Positions 45,165-57,149 are shown, numbered from the stretch's first letter. The stretch: 64,000 bases of DNA from Dryocosmus kuriphilus (GCA_038277395.1 CM076195.1:153937594-154001593), one strand, 5' to 3'. Made by a program: numbers and translations. Notes: generated by a model from the letters alone, not told the origin.

Positions 45165-45600
45165 TTACTGAGGAGGAGGAGGAAGAGGAGGACGTTATAT
45201 TTAAGTAATATACTCAAAATTTTGCACTCAACGATTACAAGCCTTAGACTGTCAGCTAGAAACTCTAAAACAGAGATGAGTCTCTTGAATTTTTATAATA
45301 ACGAAATTGAGTGCTGGTGAAAGAAATTAAAAAGTAGATATGCATTTAAAATTATATTTCATAAACAAGTACTTATTACACATAAAAAGTACTTTAAATT
45401 TAACATATTAAAAGAACTGTACAATATTGAGTAATAGAACAAACCATTTCATACTTAGTGCTATGCTGAGTCAAATTTTTAAAATTTCGTTTACTGTAAA
45501 TAATTCTGATATCTAATTTGACACATAGCCTTTTCAAAATCGTTTTTATATTTAGTGAGGAGGGGTGAAGGAGGAGGATGAGGAGGAGGCTGTAATTAAA
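45165..45600 (+). repeat. Repeated GGA-tract modules in the left arm
   Basis: TATTTACTGAGGAGGAGGAG at 45,164 and TTTAGTGAGGAGGGGTGAAG at 45,552 start two modules about 390 bases apart with the same following text (ATACTCAAAATTTTGC... CTTAGACTGTCAG). Equivalents are at 4,140 and 4,520, and on the opposite strand at 50,690 and 51,090. Confidence 0.65.
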
Positions 45601-46669
45601 TAAAATGCTCAAAATATTGCGCTCAACGATTACAAGCCTTAGACCATCAGTTAGATTCTGTAAAACTTATAATCACCAAAATGAGTGTGGGTGAAAGAAA
45701 TTAGGTAGTACATATTACATTTCTTAAACAAGTACTTACTACACATAAGACCTCTTACATTTTATAATAATCAAACTGAGTTCGGGTAAAAGAAATGAAG
45801 ATGTAGATATAAATTTAAACATTATATTTCATAAACACATATCTACAATGTTTAAAGATCACTTAGAATTTAATTTATTAAAAAACTATAATAGTATAGA
45901 GTAATAGAAAATCCTGTTGCATACTTAGCACCACATTGGGTCTATTCGATTATTTTCATATGAATTCGTGAGATAAAACTTGTAATCACATATACTACAT
46001 GTGTTAATTCTACTATTGGAAATAATAAACTAGCCTTTAGGCTATTAAAATCAGCTACTAAAAAATTATTTAATAATTCCAACCTCTCTTATTTCATTAA
46101 TGATTGAAATTATTTCAATGCATTATTTCTGTTACCATCTGCTTGAGATTGTTAAAGGAACCGAAATCGATCTACCAAGTAAGTCAGCTACATAAACTTT
46201 ATAATCCTCTATAAGAAACATTGAAATAATCTTTAACACAACAGAGTAATATACTAAAAATCCAATTCACTTAGCTGAAACACTGCAATAATAGCATGCT
46301 TAGTGAAGTATTGATGATATTAAAATATGCTATTATCAATGGAAAAAAAGCATATTTTGCTTCAGCCAACATTGAATTCTAGTTAAAACAAATCTACTAC
46401 AAGAGATAACAAAGCAAACTAAATTAATAATGAATAGAGTGCACCACCATCAACCAAGTTGCTTTTCTTGTATAGTTATAAGCACGTTTCTTTTGTATTT
46501 TTTACTAGATATGAGCTTTGTCTTCTAAATAGATTTCTAATATTGATTCCTGTACTAATTATATGAAATGGTTGATTTCTTGTATACTGGTATAAGGGAT
46601 TTTTTCAATGATATTAACACTGAAATTAACCTCAATTAACTATTAAAAATATGCGACGAAGATATGGAG

Positions 46670-46742
46670 GAGTATAAGGAGGAGGTGGAGGAGGATGAGG
46701 AGGAGGTGGAGGAGGATGAGGAGGAGATGGAGGAGGAGGAGG
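46670..46742 (+). repeat. GGA-rich purine tract
   Basis: (GGAGGAGGTGGAGGATGAG)n. The mirror pyrimidine tract is at 49,538-49,612. Confidence 0.9.
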
Positions 46743-47068
46743 AAAGAATAATTATGTAGTTAAAGCAAGTAATCACTGAAAAATGTTGTATTCAATTATT
46801 ACACATCTTATGTCATATGTTAGAAGCTTCAAAAGATGTGAGGAGCCTCTCCTGCACTTAAAAACTAAAATTAAATCAAGTGGGCGATTTAAAGAAGAAA
46901 TACACATATATGTTGAAAATTAGATTTACTTAACTTACGGCATTACAGTAAATTCTTAAATTATAATTACAGGAAATTGTGAATCCAATAATTCAAGTGT
47001 TAGTTCAACTATTAGGAATATTGAACCAACAGTTGCTAAAGTGTTTACATCATTTAATAAAAATATTA

Positions 47069-47643
47069 TCATTTAGTAATACCAGCCTCTCTTAATTCAA
47101 TAATGATTGCAATTATTTCGAGCAACTTATTTCTGCTTTCAGTTGATTGGGATTGCAAAAGTTGACGCATTCGATCTACAAAATCATTCGGATCTTCCCA
47201 GTATTCTGAAAATCTTTCTTCTATTTCATATTCAGAGGAAATATCAATTTCATCATCATCATCATCATTAATATCACCCTCATCCTCATCTTCATTATTT
47301 CCATCATCATAAGCATCATTATTGATTATCATGGATGGTAAATCATCATGTTGACCAAAATATTCTCCTTCATCTAGATGTTCTGATTCTATTTTTCGCT
47401 TCTTCACTTGTGACTCGAATTCAGGTTTAACCTTCTGAGTAGTGCCCAAAAGTTTCTTTAATGGAGATGAATCTAGTTTGATTTCTTCTTGAATAGCTGG
47501 ATCATCATTAGGTTTAGAAATTTTCTGCTTTCCATGAATTGTGTCACTAGTCTTTCTATTATGTTTATTGCTGTTTTGAATAATTCCTTTAAATTATCGA
47601 GTCGTGAATAAACTCTGGAGCAATTTGGATATGTGGAAGCCAT
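47069..47643 (-). pseudogene. Zinc-finger acidic protein, left-arm copy with internal deletion
   Basis: Starts at ATG 47,643 and ends at 47,069. Compared with the intact right-arm copy, about 100 bases are missing after the GATAATTTAAA string. This removes the His and last Cys of the finger, and the first finger Cys is replaced (TYPNC instead of TCANC). A frame problem separates the start from the acidic and C-terminal part (47,449-47,069), which is well preserved (SEYWEDPNDFVDRMRQLLQS, LREAGITK). The promoter is intact. The two copies face away from each other across the palindrome centre. Confidence 0.85.
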
Positions 47644-47662
47644 TTTGTCGCTGCCACAACAC

Positions 47663-47698
47663 GAATGACAATTCGGTTACTAGTGCTGAGTTTATATA
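47663..47698 (-). promoter_or_regulatory. Core promoter of left-arm zinc-finger copy
   Basis: TATATAAA on the minus strand (47,698-47,691) and a TCATTC initiator with A at 47,666, 32 bases apart, as in the other two copies. A GGA tract begins just upstream on this strand's far side (47,699-47,770). Confidence 0.6.
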
Positions 47699-47775
47699 CT
47701 GAGGAGGAGGAGGAGGAGGAGGAGGAAGAGGAAGGGTATAAGGAGTAGGTGGATGAGGATGAGGGGGAAGGAGGA
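47699..47775 (+). repeat. GGA-rich tract next to the left-arm promoter
   Basis: (GGA)8 then GAAGAGGAAGGG-type sequence. The mirror is 48,360-48,490, which is longer, about 130 bases of CCT repeats. Confidence 0.9.
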
Positions 47776-48022
47776 TACAAACATAACATCTAATCTTGTA
47801 ACAAAAGACTGGGTCATCATATTTTATTATGCAGATGGTGTCAGTATAACTGTGAGTGTTCTGCAACTTAGTCTGTAAAACGAGAGAGTTTTCGGACCAT
47901 TTTTCCCTTTTCCACCTCTAAAATATACTTTAAATTTCAAAATTATAATTTGTGCAATCAATTCATACCATTTTTCCCTTTTTCAGCTCTGAGAATGTTC
48001 CCTGAAATTCATTTTACCCTTT

Positions 48023-48110
48023 CCAGCTCATAAAACTGAGGACAAAGCAGGTGAGGACCATGAGCAGGCTAATAGTCCTCAGTTACCTTTTCCTCAGTTT
48101 TATGAGCTGG
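48023..48110. repeat. Centre of the giant palindrome
   Basis: CCAGCTCATAAAACTGAGGA (48,023-48,042) pairs with its exact reverse complement (48,091-48,110). GAGGAC (48,053-48,058) pairs with GTCCTC (48,075-48,080), leaving a 16-base loop. The centre is near 48,066. Between the two stems the pairing is imperfect, as expected if the exact centre has lost a few bases since formation. Confidence 0.9.
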
Positions 48111-48359
48111 AAAGGGTAAAATAAATTTCAGGGAACATTTTCAGGGCTGGAAAAGGGAAAATGGTATGATTTGATTGCAAAAATTGTAATTTTGAAATTT
48201 CAAGAAATATTTTAGATGTGGAAGAGGGAAAAATGGTATTAAAACTCTCTCGTTTCACAGACTGAGTTGCAGAACTCTCACAGTTATACTGACACCATCT
48301 GCATAATAAAATATGATGAAACAGTCTTTTGTTTCAATATTAGAGGTTATGTTTATATC

Positions 48360-48490
48360 CTCCCTTCCCCTCCACCGCCTCATCATCCTACTCTTTATAA
48401 CCTTCCTCCTCATCATACCCCTTCTCCTCCTCCTCCTCCTCTTCCTTTTCCTCCTCCTCCCCCTCCTCTTCCTCGTCCTCCTCCTCCACA
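48360..48490 (+). repeat. Pyrimidine-rich (CCT)n tract upstream of the intact zinc-finger gene
   Basis: About 130 bases of CCTCCTCCTC-type sequence ending directly at the TATA box. Long poly-Pro/Leu and poly-Gly ORFs across it are artefacts. Confidence 0.9.
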
Positions 48491-48491
48491 G

Positions 48492-48530
48492 TATATAAAC
48501 TCAGCACTAGTGAACGAACTGTCATTCGTG
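48492..48530 (+). promoter_or_regulatory. Core promoter of intact zinc-finger gene
   Basis: TATATAAA at 48,492-48,499; initiator GTCATTC with A at 48,524; 32 bases apart; ATG 23 bases after the predicted start. Identical geometry in three copies implies selection or recent common origin. Confidence 0.7.
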
Positions 48531-48546
48531 TTGTGGTAGTGACAAA

Positions 48547-49215
48547 ATGGCTTCCACATGTGCAAATTGCTCAAGAGTTTGTTCACGACTCGATAATTTA
48601 AAAAAACATGCAAAATACTCTTGCACAGCAAAGAATCGTGTGTATGATGATGACGAGAGAGGCTTTCGCCAAGTTGCAAAGGTGCCTGAAGCTTTAAGAA
48701 TAATTCAAAACAGAAATAAACATAGTAGGAAGACTAGCGACACAATTCATGGAAAGCAGAAAAATTTTAAACCTAATGATGATCCAGCTATTCAAGAAAC
48801 AATCAAACTATATTCTTCTCCATTAAAGAAACTTGTGGACATTACTCAGAGGGTTAAACCTGAATTGGAATCATATGTTAAGAAGCGAAAAACAGAATCA
48901 GAACATGTAGATGAAGGAGAAGATTTTGGTGAACATGATGATTTACCATCCACTACAATCAATAATGATGCTGATGATGATGGAAATAATGAAGATGAGG
49001 ATGACGGTGATATTAATGATGATGATGATGATGAAAGTGATATTTCCTCTAAATATGAAATAGAAGAAAGATTTTCAGAATATTGGGAAGATCCGAATGA
49101 TTTGGTAGATCGAATGCGTCAACTTTTACAATCCCAATCAACTGGAATCAGAAATAAGTTGCTCGAAATAATTGCAATCATTAATAAATTAAGAGAGGCT
49201 GGTATTATTAAATGA
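48547..49215 (+). CDS. C2HC zinc-finger acidic protein, intact (222 aa)
   Basis: Uninterrupted from ATG to TGA. Residues 5-26 form one finger, C-x2-C-x12-H-x4-C (CANCSRVCSRLDNLKKHAKYS then C). Residues about 30-115 are basic and polar with a conserved SSPLKKLVDITQRVKPELES block. Residues 117-165 are acidic (Asp/Glu runs). The C-terminal 50 residues (YWEDPNDLVDRMRQLL, NKLLEIIAIINKLREAGIIK) are amphipathic and the best conserved part in all three copies. That ending resembles, from memory, the ends of proteins found with Polinton-like polymerases in insects. No signal peptide or membrane segment. Function unknown; DNA binding at the element is an inference. Confidence 0.8.
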   Translation: MASTCANCSRVCSRLDNLKKHAKYSCTAKNRVYDDDERGFRQVAKVPEALRIIQNRNKHSRKTSDTIHGKQKNFKPNDDPAIQETIKLYSSPLKKLVDITQRVKPELESYVKKRKTESEHVDEGEDFGEHDDLPSTTINNDADDDGNNEDEDDGDINDDDDDESDISSKYEIEERFSEYWEDPNDLVDRMRQLLQSQSTGIRNKLLEIIAIINKLREAGIIK

Positions 49216-49640
49216 TAATAGTTTTATTAGATTATGCAAACACTTTAGCAACTGTTGGTTCAATATTCTTAATAGTTGAACTAACATTGGAATTATTGGA
49301 TTCACAATTTCCTGTAATTATAATTTAAGAATTTACTGTAATGCAGTAAGTTAAATAAATCTAATTTTCAACATATATGTGTATTTCTTCTTTAAATCGC
49401 TCACTTGATTTAATTTTAGTTTATAAGTGCGGGAGAGACTCATCACATCTTTTGAAGCTTCTAACATATAATTTAAGATGTGTAATAATTGAATACAACA
49501 TTTTTCAGTGATTACTTATTTTAACTACATAATTATTCTCCCCTCCTCCTCCTCATTCTCCTCCTCCTCCTCCTCCTCCTCCTCCTCCACCTCCTCCTCA
49601 TACTCCTCCACATCTTCGTCACATATTTTTAATAGTTAAT
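49216..49640. other. 3' flank of zinc-finger gene, then CCT tract
   Basis: AT-rich, with AATAAA at about 49,353; mirrors 46,670-47,065. The pyrimidine tract lies at 49,538-49,612. Confidence 0.6.
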
Positions 49641-52600
49641 TGAGGTTAATTTCAGTGTTAATATCATTGAAAAAATTCCTCATACCAGTATACAAGAAAT
49701 CAACGATTTCATCTAATTAGTACAGGAATCAATATTAGAAATCTATTTAGAAGAAAAAGCTCACATCTAGTAAAAAATACAAAAGAAACGTGCTTATAAC
49801 TATACAAGAGAAGCAACTTGGTTGATGGTGGTGCACTCTATTCATTATTAATTTAGTTTGCCTTGTTATCTGTTGAAGTAGATTTTTGTTTTAACTAGAG
49901 TTCAATGTTGGTTGAAGAAACATATGCATATTCCATTGATAATAGCATATTTCAATATCATCAATACTTCACTAAGCATGATATTATTGCAGTGTTTCAG
50001 CTAAGTGAATTGGATTTTTAGTATATTACTCTGTGGTGTTAAAGATTATTTCAATGTTTCTTACAGAGGATTATAAAGTTTATGTAGCTGACTTATTTGG
50101 TAGCTCGATTTCGGTTCCTTAAACAATCTCAAGCAGATGGTAAAAGAAATAATGCATTGAAATGATTTCAATCAATAATGAAATAAGAGAGGCTGGAATT
50201 ATTAAATAATTTTTTAGTAGCTGATTTTAATAGCTTAAAAGCTAGTTTATTATTTCCAATAGTAGCATTAACACATGTAGTATATGTAATTAAGGTTTTA
50301 TCTCACTAATTCATAAAAAAATAATCAAATAGACCCAATGTGGTACTAAGTATGCAACAGGATTTTCTATTACTCGATACTATTATAGTTTTTTAATAAG
50401 TTAAATTCTGAGTGATCTTTAAACATTGTAAATATGTGTTTCTGAAATATAATTTTTAAATTTATATCTACATCTTCATTTCTTTTACCCGAACTCAGTT
50501 TGATTATTATAAAATGTAAGAGGTCTTATGTGTAGTAAGTACTTGTTTAAGAAATGTAATATGTACTACTTAATTTCTTTCACCCACACTCATTTTGGTG
50601 ATTATAAGTTTTACAGCTTCTAACTGATGGTCTAAGGCTTGTAATCGTTGAGCGTAAGATTTTGAGTATTTTATTTAATTAGAGCCTCCTCCTCACCCTC
50701 CTCCTTCACCCCTCCTCACTAAATATAAAAACGATCTTGAAAAGGCTACGTGTCAAATTAGATATCAGAATTATTTACAGTAAACGAAATTTTAAAAATT
50801 TGACTCAGCATAGCACTAAGTATGAAATGGTTTTTTCTACTACTCAATATTGTACAGTTTATTTAATAAGTTAAATTGAAAATACTTTTTAAGTGCAATA
50901 AGTACTTGTTTATGAAATATAATTTTAATGCATAACTACTTTTTAATTCCTTTCATTAGCACTCATTTTGGTTATTATAAAAATTCAAGAGACTCATCTC
51001 AGTTTTAGAGTTTCTAACTAACAGTCTAAGGCTTGTAATGGTTGAGTGCAAAATTTTGAGTATTTTACTTAATTATAAAGTCCTCCTCTTCCTTCTCCTC
51101 CTCAGTAAATATTTATAAACATTTATAAAATTTATGACATTTATAAACAACATTTTTCCTTAGCTTTGTCATCATTTCGTCTTATATTGCAACATTCTTT
51201 TGCACACTGCGTATTGCACCTTTTTAAACACACAAATCTTCTGCAATAGTTCCAACTATAGACTCGTTCATTCGTTGAAACTGCTTCATTAAAAACATTG
51301 ATCGGTGTACGGGTTGAGTTCTTTCAATATAATAAATTTAGAGTTTGTAATTAAAATGGGAAGTATGAATCCTTTAATCAAGCTTGCTCAACTGACACCA
51401 AATCATCATCATAGTAGAAACCAAAGTGCAGATTAAAATGTTTAGATTTAATAACTCCTTCGCCCATTGCACTATATAGTATAGTATAGTATGGTATATT
51501 GTAGTCAGCTTGACTGTTTATAACTTCAAGTTTATTTTACTAGAGGTCATACATACTCGATTCCATGCCTCCAAATTGCATAATTCTTATGTACGTCACC
51601 ATAAGTTTATATTTACATTAGACAGTACTCTCTTCATAGATCAAAGATTTTGAGTAAACTATTCCTTATCGATTCACTCTTCGATTTTTACTGGTAAATA
51701 CACTGTTTAAACATTTTAAAACTATGTTATAGCATTTGAGGAATGTGTTGTAATTTTTTAAAGAATTTCGTAAAACGTAAGGCTTATGTTGATCGGTCTT
51801 GATTTTATCAACAAATTAAATGTTTATATATGCATCATTTATCTCTAGTTATTTCTTTGCTTTTTCATTAACTAATTCCTTAGTGGATTCCCTTTTATAT
51901 TTTCTAACAGGAAGCTCACGTTATATTTTCAAAGAATTGGTCAAAAAAATAAGCATAACCTTGGTTGGGTTTAAAATCTATAAACAAATAAATTGTTTAA
52001 ACATTACATAATTGCGCTGCACTCATCTAATATCATCCCTGTAATAATTCCTTAGTGTTATCCCTTTGATCCTTACTAATAGCCGATTGTCAACAATTAC
52101 TGAAAAAAATTATATTGTAGTAGTTTATGTTGAAAAGTGTAATACCGCAAGAGTTGGTTAAACATGACATACTTATTTTAATATCTGAAATCATGTAACG
52201 CAATGAGAAATGTTAAAATCACATTACTTGTTATTTCTAATAAGTATGTAGGGAAGACTTTAAATTATTTCAACATATTTTGAACTGTACAATTGCTCTT
52301 CTAATTATTTTTTTTAATTAGCATGGACATGAACCCTTTTTCCCAAGAATCGTATTATTAACATTACACATTTTTAAATGTGCTTGAGATACTTGTAAAA
52401 CGTTTGAAATAATTGTAATCATTATTGAAATAGGTGGGACTGTGTCATTATTAAATAATATTTTTAGTATTTTTGGTAGCTCCTCAATAAATATAAACAT
52501 GTTTTTGAGAAAGCTTATACATCAAATTGGGTAGTAGAATTATTTACAGTAAATCAAATAAGAAATATTGAATCAGTTAGTTTCTACATTACATAAGTAT

Positions 52601-54945
52601 GTATCACACATCTCCATTGATTCTTCTTGATTTTTTCGCTAAATAATTCCTTAGCAGCTGTCCCTTTGATATTTTCTAACAGGAAGCTGGCGTCATATTT
52701 TGAAAGAATTGGTCAAAAATATAAGTCTAACATTGGTTAGGTTTAAAATTTATATGCAAATAAATTAGTCAAAAATTTCATAGCTGTACTTCACTCATCT
52801 AACTTCATCTCTTTATTAGCTCCTTAGTTTTCACCCTTTGATCTTTACTAAAAGATGATTTTCAATAATTATTTAACAAAATTATATTGTAGTAGTTTAC
52901 CTTATGAAAATAAAGGAGTAGTTTTCCTTGAAAGGAAAGACTTTAATTTATTTCTGCATATTTTCAACTGTACAATTGCTCTTTTAATTAATTTTTTATT
53001 TTGCATGGACATGAACCCTTTTTCTCCAAGAATCATATTATTAACGTTACAAAATTTGAATATGTTATTGAGATACTTGTAAAACGCTTTACTAGAATCT
53101 TCTTTAGTCTTTTATAAATTTCCATGAATAAAATATATATACTTTCAAATAAGTTAATGCATCACACCATCCACTCAACGCTCTTATATTTTTCCCAGCA
53201 TATTATATTACAATATTGTTCTCATACTTGCTATGAAAAATGTTTAATCTGGATATATATTGAGAGAATATTCTTTCCTCGTGGTAAAGTAATACTAGCT
53301 TTTTAGTTTATTGATATGCTGAGTAAAACGAAAAGCATAATAGTATAATAAGAATTAGATTAATAAAATCGCTCTGAATCATACTGAAAAGCAAAGTGCA
53401 GATTAAAATGTTTAGATTTAATAACTCTTTCAGCTGCTGCACCATATAGTATAGTATAGTATAGTTTTGCATGGTATATTATTGTAGCGATCAACGAATG
53501 GATTTTCAAACATATCAGAATTCTATGTAACTTGATACCATTGTTGATGGTGAATTTCTGGAAAGTGGGGGTAAATCCTGTTTAAACTTGCATGAAAATA
53601 TGTAGTATGACGTCATATCTCAAGAATTCCATGTAACCTGATACTATTGTTTGTGCAATTTCTCAGAATTTTATGTCATTTGGTACACATTGGTCAAAAA
53701 TGTAAGTCTAACATTGGTTAGGTTTAAAATTTATATGCAAATAAATTGTTCAAAAATTGCATAGCTGTACTTCACTCATCTAACTTTATCTCTTTATTAA
53801 TTCCTTAGTGTTTACCCTTTGATCTTTACTAAAGATGATTTTCAACAATTATTTAATAAAATTATATTTTAGTAGTTTATCTTATGAAAATAAAGGAGTA
53901 GTTTTCCTTGAAAGGAAAGACTTTAATTTATTTCTGCATATTTTCAACTGTACAATTGCTCTTTTAATTAATTTTTTATTTAGCATGGACATGAACCATT
54001 TTTTCCCAAGAATCATATTATTAACATTACAAAATTTCAATGTGTTATTGAGATACTTGTAAAACGCTTAACTAGAATCTTCTTTAGTCTTTTATAAATT
54101 CTCATAAATAAAATATATGTATTTTCAAATAAGTTAATGCATCACACCATCCACTCAACGCTCTTATCTTTTTTCCCAGCACATTATATTACACTACTGG
54201 TCTCATACTTGCTATAAAAAATGTTTAATCTGGATATATATTGAGAGAATATTCTTTCGTTGTGGTACAGTAATACTAGCTCCTTAGTTTATTGATATGC
54301 CGAGTAAAACGAAACAGATCAATGTAACCCTGAAAAATTCTTGGAAATAATTTTGTGGGCTAAAATATAAGGGCATAAACTTCATCAATAACTTTAGGTT
54401 TTGGAATTTACTTAATATGTGATTTGCTGCCTGTGCATGACCTCATGTGACTTGTGCGATCGAACCCTCAGGATACAAACATTAGGCTTACGTTTTGTTA
54501 AATTACTCCTAAAGAATAAAATGCCTAATATCTATCTAGAATCCGTTTATAGATAAGAGCAAAGACCGTCAAACGTACGCGCTGCGTTTTACTTTGACAA
54601 GGAAAGACTAAATTATATCTCAATATTTTGAACTGTACAATTGCTCTTCTAATTAATTTTTATTTAGCATAGATATGAACCCTTTTCTCCCAAGAATCAT
54701 ATTATTGACATTAAAAAGTTTCACAATATGCTTGAGATATTTGTAAAACACTTTACTAGAATCTTCTTTAGTCTATTATAAATCCCCATGGAACAAAACA
54801 TATATACATTCAAATAAGTTAATTTATCACACCATCCACTCAACACTTTAGCTTTTTCACAGCATATTATATGACAATATTGGCGTCATACTTGCTATGA
54901 AAAGTGTTTTATCTGGATATATATTGAGAGAATATTCTTTGTCAC
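49640..54945 (-). repeat. Right arm AT-rich modules
   Basis: Reverse complement of the left arm from about 46,640 back to 40,440, without the DD41D transposon. Contains an extra partial duplication: 52,500-53,330 and 53,700-54,300 are two copies of one module, and 53,395-53,480 repeats 51,420-51,490. No gene. Confidence 0.8.
51475..51476. other. Empty target site (TA) matching the left-arm transposon insertion
   Basis: Sequence CATTGCACTATATAGTATAG here equals the reverse complement of the two flanks of the 42,776-44,795 insert joined through a single TA. Confidence 0.95.
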
Positions 54946-55024
54946 GCTTGTCGGTTCTAATACTGATATTTGCTTGCTGGAGGCTGATAACATATTTGTT
55001 CGCAGAATTGAACGAAAGCATAAG

Positions 55025-55790
55025 CCTCTTGACAAATTTTTACTGTAACGCATTAAGGAAGCAATAAATTATATCAATTAGTAATGCCCCATTTCATCTC
55101 TTACACATGTGCTGTCAAATTCTTGTCACATAATTACTATATTATACTTTCATGATATGTTTTATAGAACAAAGGGTTTCTTTATCATCAAGTTCGTAGC
55201 CTACGCGACAAACACACTCCATAACTATACGTTACAGAAATCGGATATTCTTAATGACATAAATTCCTCAATAGGTGTCCCTACGTTTTATAGCACAAAG
55301 ATTCCTTTTTAATCTTATTAGACTCGTGACCTTCTTTTAAATTTTATTTTAACGCATTAAGGAAGCAATAAATTATATCAATTAGTAAAGCCCCATTTCA
55401 TCCCTTACACATGTGCTGTCAAATTCTTGTCACACTATTACTATATTATATTTTCATGATATGTTTTATAGAACAAAGGGTTTCTTTATAATCAAGGTAG
55501 ACACGTGTAGACACGTTCGCAGCCTGCGCGATAAACACATTCCATAACTATGAGTCATACTCTTCACGAGTATTTTTAATGACAAATTCCTCAATAATTC
55601 TCCCTACGCTTTATAGAACAAAGATTCTTTTGTAATCAAATCAGAATGCGGCCTACTTTTAAATTTTATCTTAATGCATTTCGGAAGCAATAAAGTATAT
55701 CAATTGGTAATGCATCATTTCATCTCTTACACATGTGCTGTTAAATTGTCTTCACATAATTACTCTATTCTATCCTCTTGACACGTGGCA
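55025..55790 (-). repeat. Right subterminal array, about 2.3 units of the 323-bp repeat
   Basis: CTTGTCACATAATTACTATA-type strings at about 55,122, 55,428 and 55,745. Fewer units than the left array (4.4), so the arrays expanded or shrank independently after the arms were formed. Confidence 0.9.
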
Positions 55791-55999
55791 TAGGAGAAAG
55801 AGTGAGGGGGGGGGGGCGGGAGAGAGAGCGGTGTTTATGCAAAATTCATGTTTAACAATCGCGTATTATTTAATTACTGACGTCACACCGGACATTCTAG
55901 ATGCTTAGCGCGGACATGAACCGCTTTAGCTCTCGATGTCGGTAACTGTCGGTAACAGGGATCTTGGTCCAGAACTCCCCTTGTACATCTACTTGTCAC

Positions 56000-57050
56000 T
56001 TTAAATAGAAAGAGAATAGTCCTTTGACCCCCTCGTAACCGAGAGACGAGGGCGACAGATAGAGACAAGGAGAGAGAGAGAGAGAGAGAGAACAAGGGAG
56101 AGCGCACGGTAGGTGACAAGAATCAGAACCTATCACAATAATATCAATACCTGAGCCTCACCTGAATGTGAAAGCGTAGGACTAGATAATATAAGTTCAT
56201 TAAGTAATAATACCAATTATGTATGGAAACAGCAAAGACCTGTAAAGAGCACAAATAAAGGAAATGGTCTTGTGACAATTAGAATACTAGATAAAGAATA
56301 CGGTTATGTAAGAAAGTCCCTATATGAGGATGTATAAAATTTAAGAAGTACAATAACATGATCAGTTACCTTCTCACCAGCAGATATGAATAGAAAGATA
56401 TTATTTCAAATGTAGGAAGTATTAAATAAACTAAGAGAGACAATGGAAATGTAAAGAAGGAATTAGAGAGTAGCTTATTGAATAAGTATTCGTATTTAGA
56501 TGAATGGGATCTTATTTCCATTCACATGGGAACCTTCCTTATAATAAATAAATAAAAATTATAAATAAACTAAACTCACAAAGTTACAATATATTTGTGT
56601 ACTATTATTTATTATTCCTTAGTTAAGTCTTATGGATATAATCGTGGGAATCTCATGGAACCGGCTGAGTGATATTTTTTGGTTTGTTTTGATTTTGATA
56701 TTTTATTTTTGATTGGTTGCCTTCTTTTTCCCTCGTCTTTTTTTTTCTTTCCTTTTTTTTCGAATTTTGCTAAAAAACTTTTTAAAAAAATTTTTTTTTT
56801 GTCCTTTGATCAGATTGTTAGCTTTATCATCTTTTACCAAATTTTAATTTAAACTTTGATGTTGGACGTTAAAAAAAGGTTTTTAGTTTTAGATATTTTC
56901 TAAATCTCTTTTATTTAAACTGTCTTAATCACACTTTTTTCGTTAATTAAGTTTTCACGAGTCTTATGACCTTGAAATGAGCCTTTTAAGATCCCACCGC
57001 AAATCAACCTCTAACCATTGGAAAATTCATTTGAAATACCCTAACTTCGA
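56000..57050. other. Right flank of the palindrome, no gene seen
   Basis: Includes a short (GA)n at 56,070-56,092 and T/A homopolymers near 56,740-56,800. Confidence 0.4.
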
Positions 57051-57149
57051 GACCTAAAATTTTATGGCTCTAAATGGTTCTATTTGATGCCTCGATTTGC
57101 TGGAAATTTGACGAAGTTTTTTTAATTCTTTAAAATATCTCGCATTCCT

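Larger units (their letters stand above)
40440..46665 (+). repeat. Left arm AT-rich modules (excluding the inserted transposon)
   Basis: The 41,100-41,570 block recurs in part at 40,450-40,800 and 42,100-42,400. From 44,820 to 46,660 the sequence alternates AT-rich modules with GGA tracts (45,168, 45,556). It mirrors 49,620-54,945 and parallels 2,285-5,520. No believable gene; short ORFs are not conserved between copies. Confidence 0.8.
38751..55993. mobile_element. Giant palindromic Polinton-like element, 17.2 kb, almost all inverted repeat
   Basis: The left end AGTAGATGTACAAGG (38,751) is mirrored exactly by CCTTGTACATCTACT ending at 55,993, and TGTCAC directly abuts both ends (38,745-38,750 and 55,994-55,999). 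Homology is continuous from the ends to a hairpin centre at 48,066. Order in each arm from the outside: short GC-rich end, 323-bp subterminal repeats, AT-rich modules partly duplicated, several GGA tracts, zinc-finger gene, centre. The arms differ by many substitutions, small indels, a 2-kb transposon in the left arm and a partial duplication of about 1 kb in the right (about 52.5-54.3 kb). A six-base target duplication and AG start are Polinton/Maverick hallmarks, but no capsid, integrase, protease, ATPase or polymerase gene is present. Confidence 0.8.

Noticed and set aside
48267..48679. Proline-, leucine- and glycine-rich ORFs near the palindrome centre, and similar ones at 47,589-47,866
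   Set aside because: They are frames through CCT/GGA tracts and are not kept between arms.
38751..55993. Palindrome as a pure assembly artefact
   Set aside because: The arms differ by substitutions, a one-sided 2-kb transposon with intact empty site, unequal array lengths and a right-arm duplication; both ends also carry the same 6-bp flank. A read-level check is still needed.
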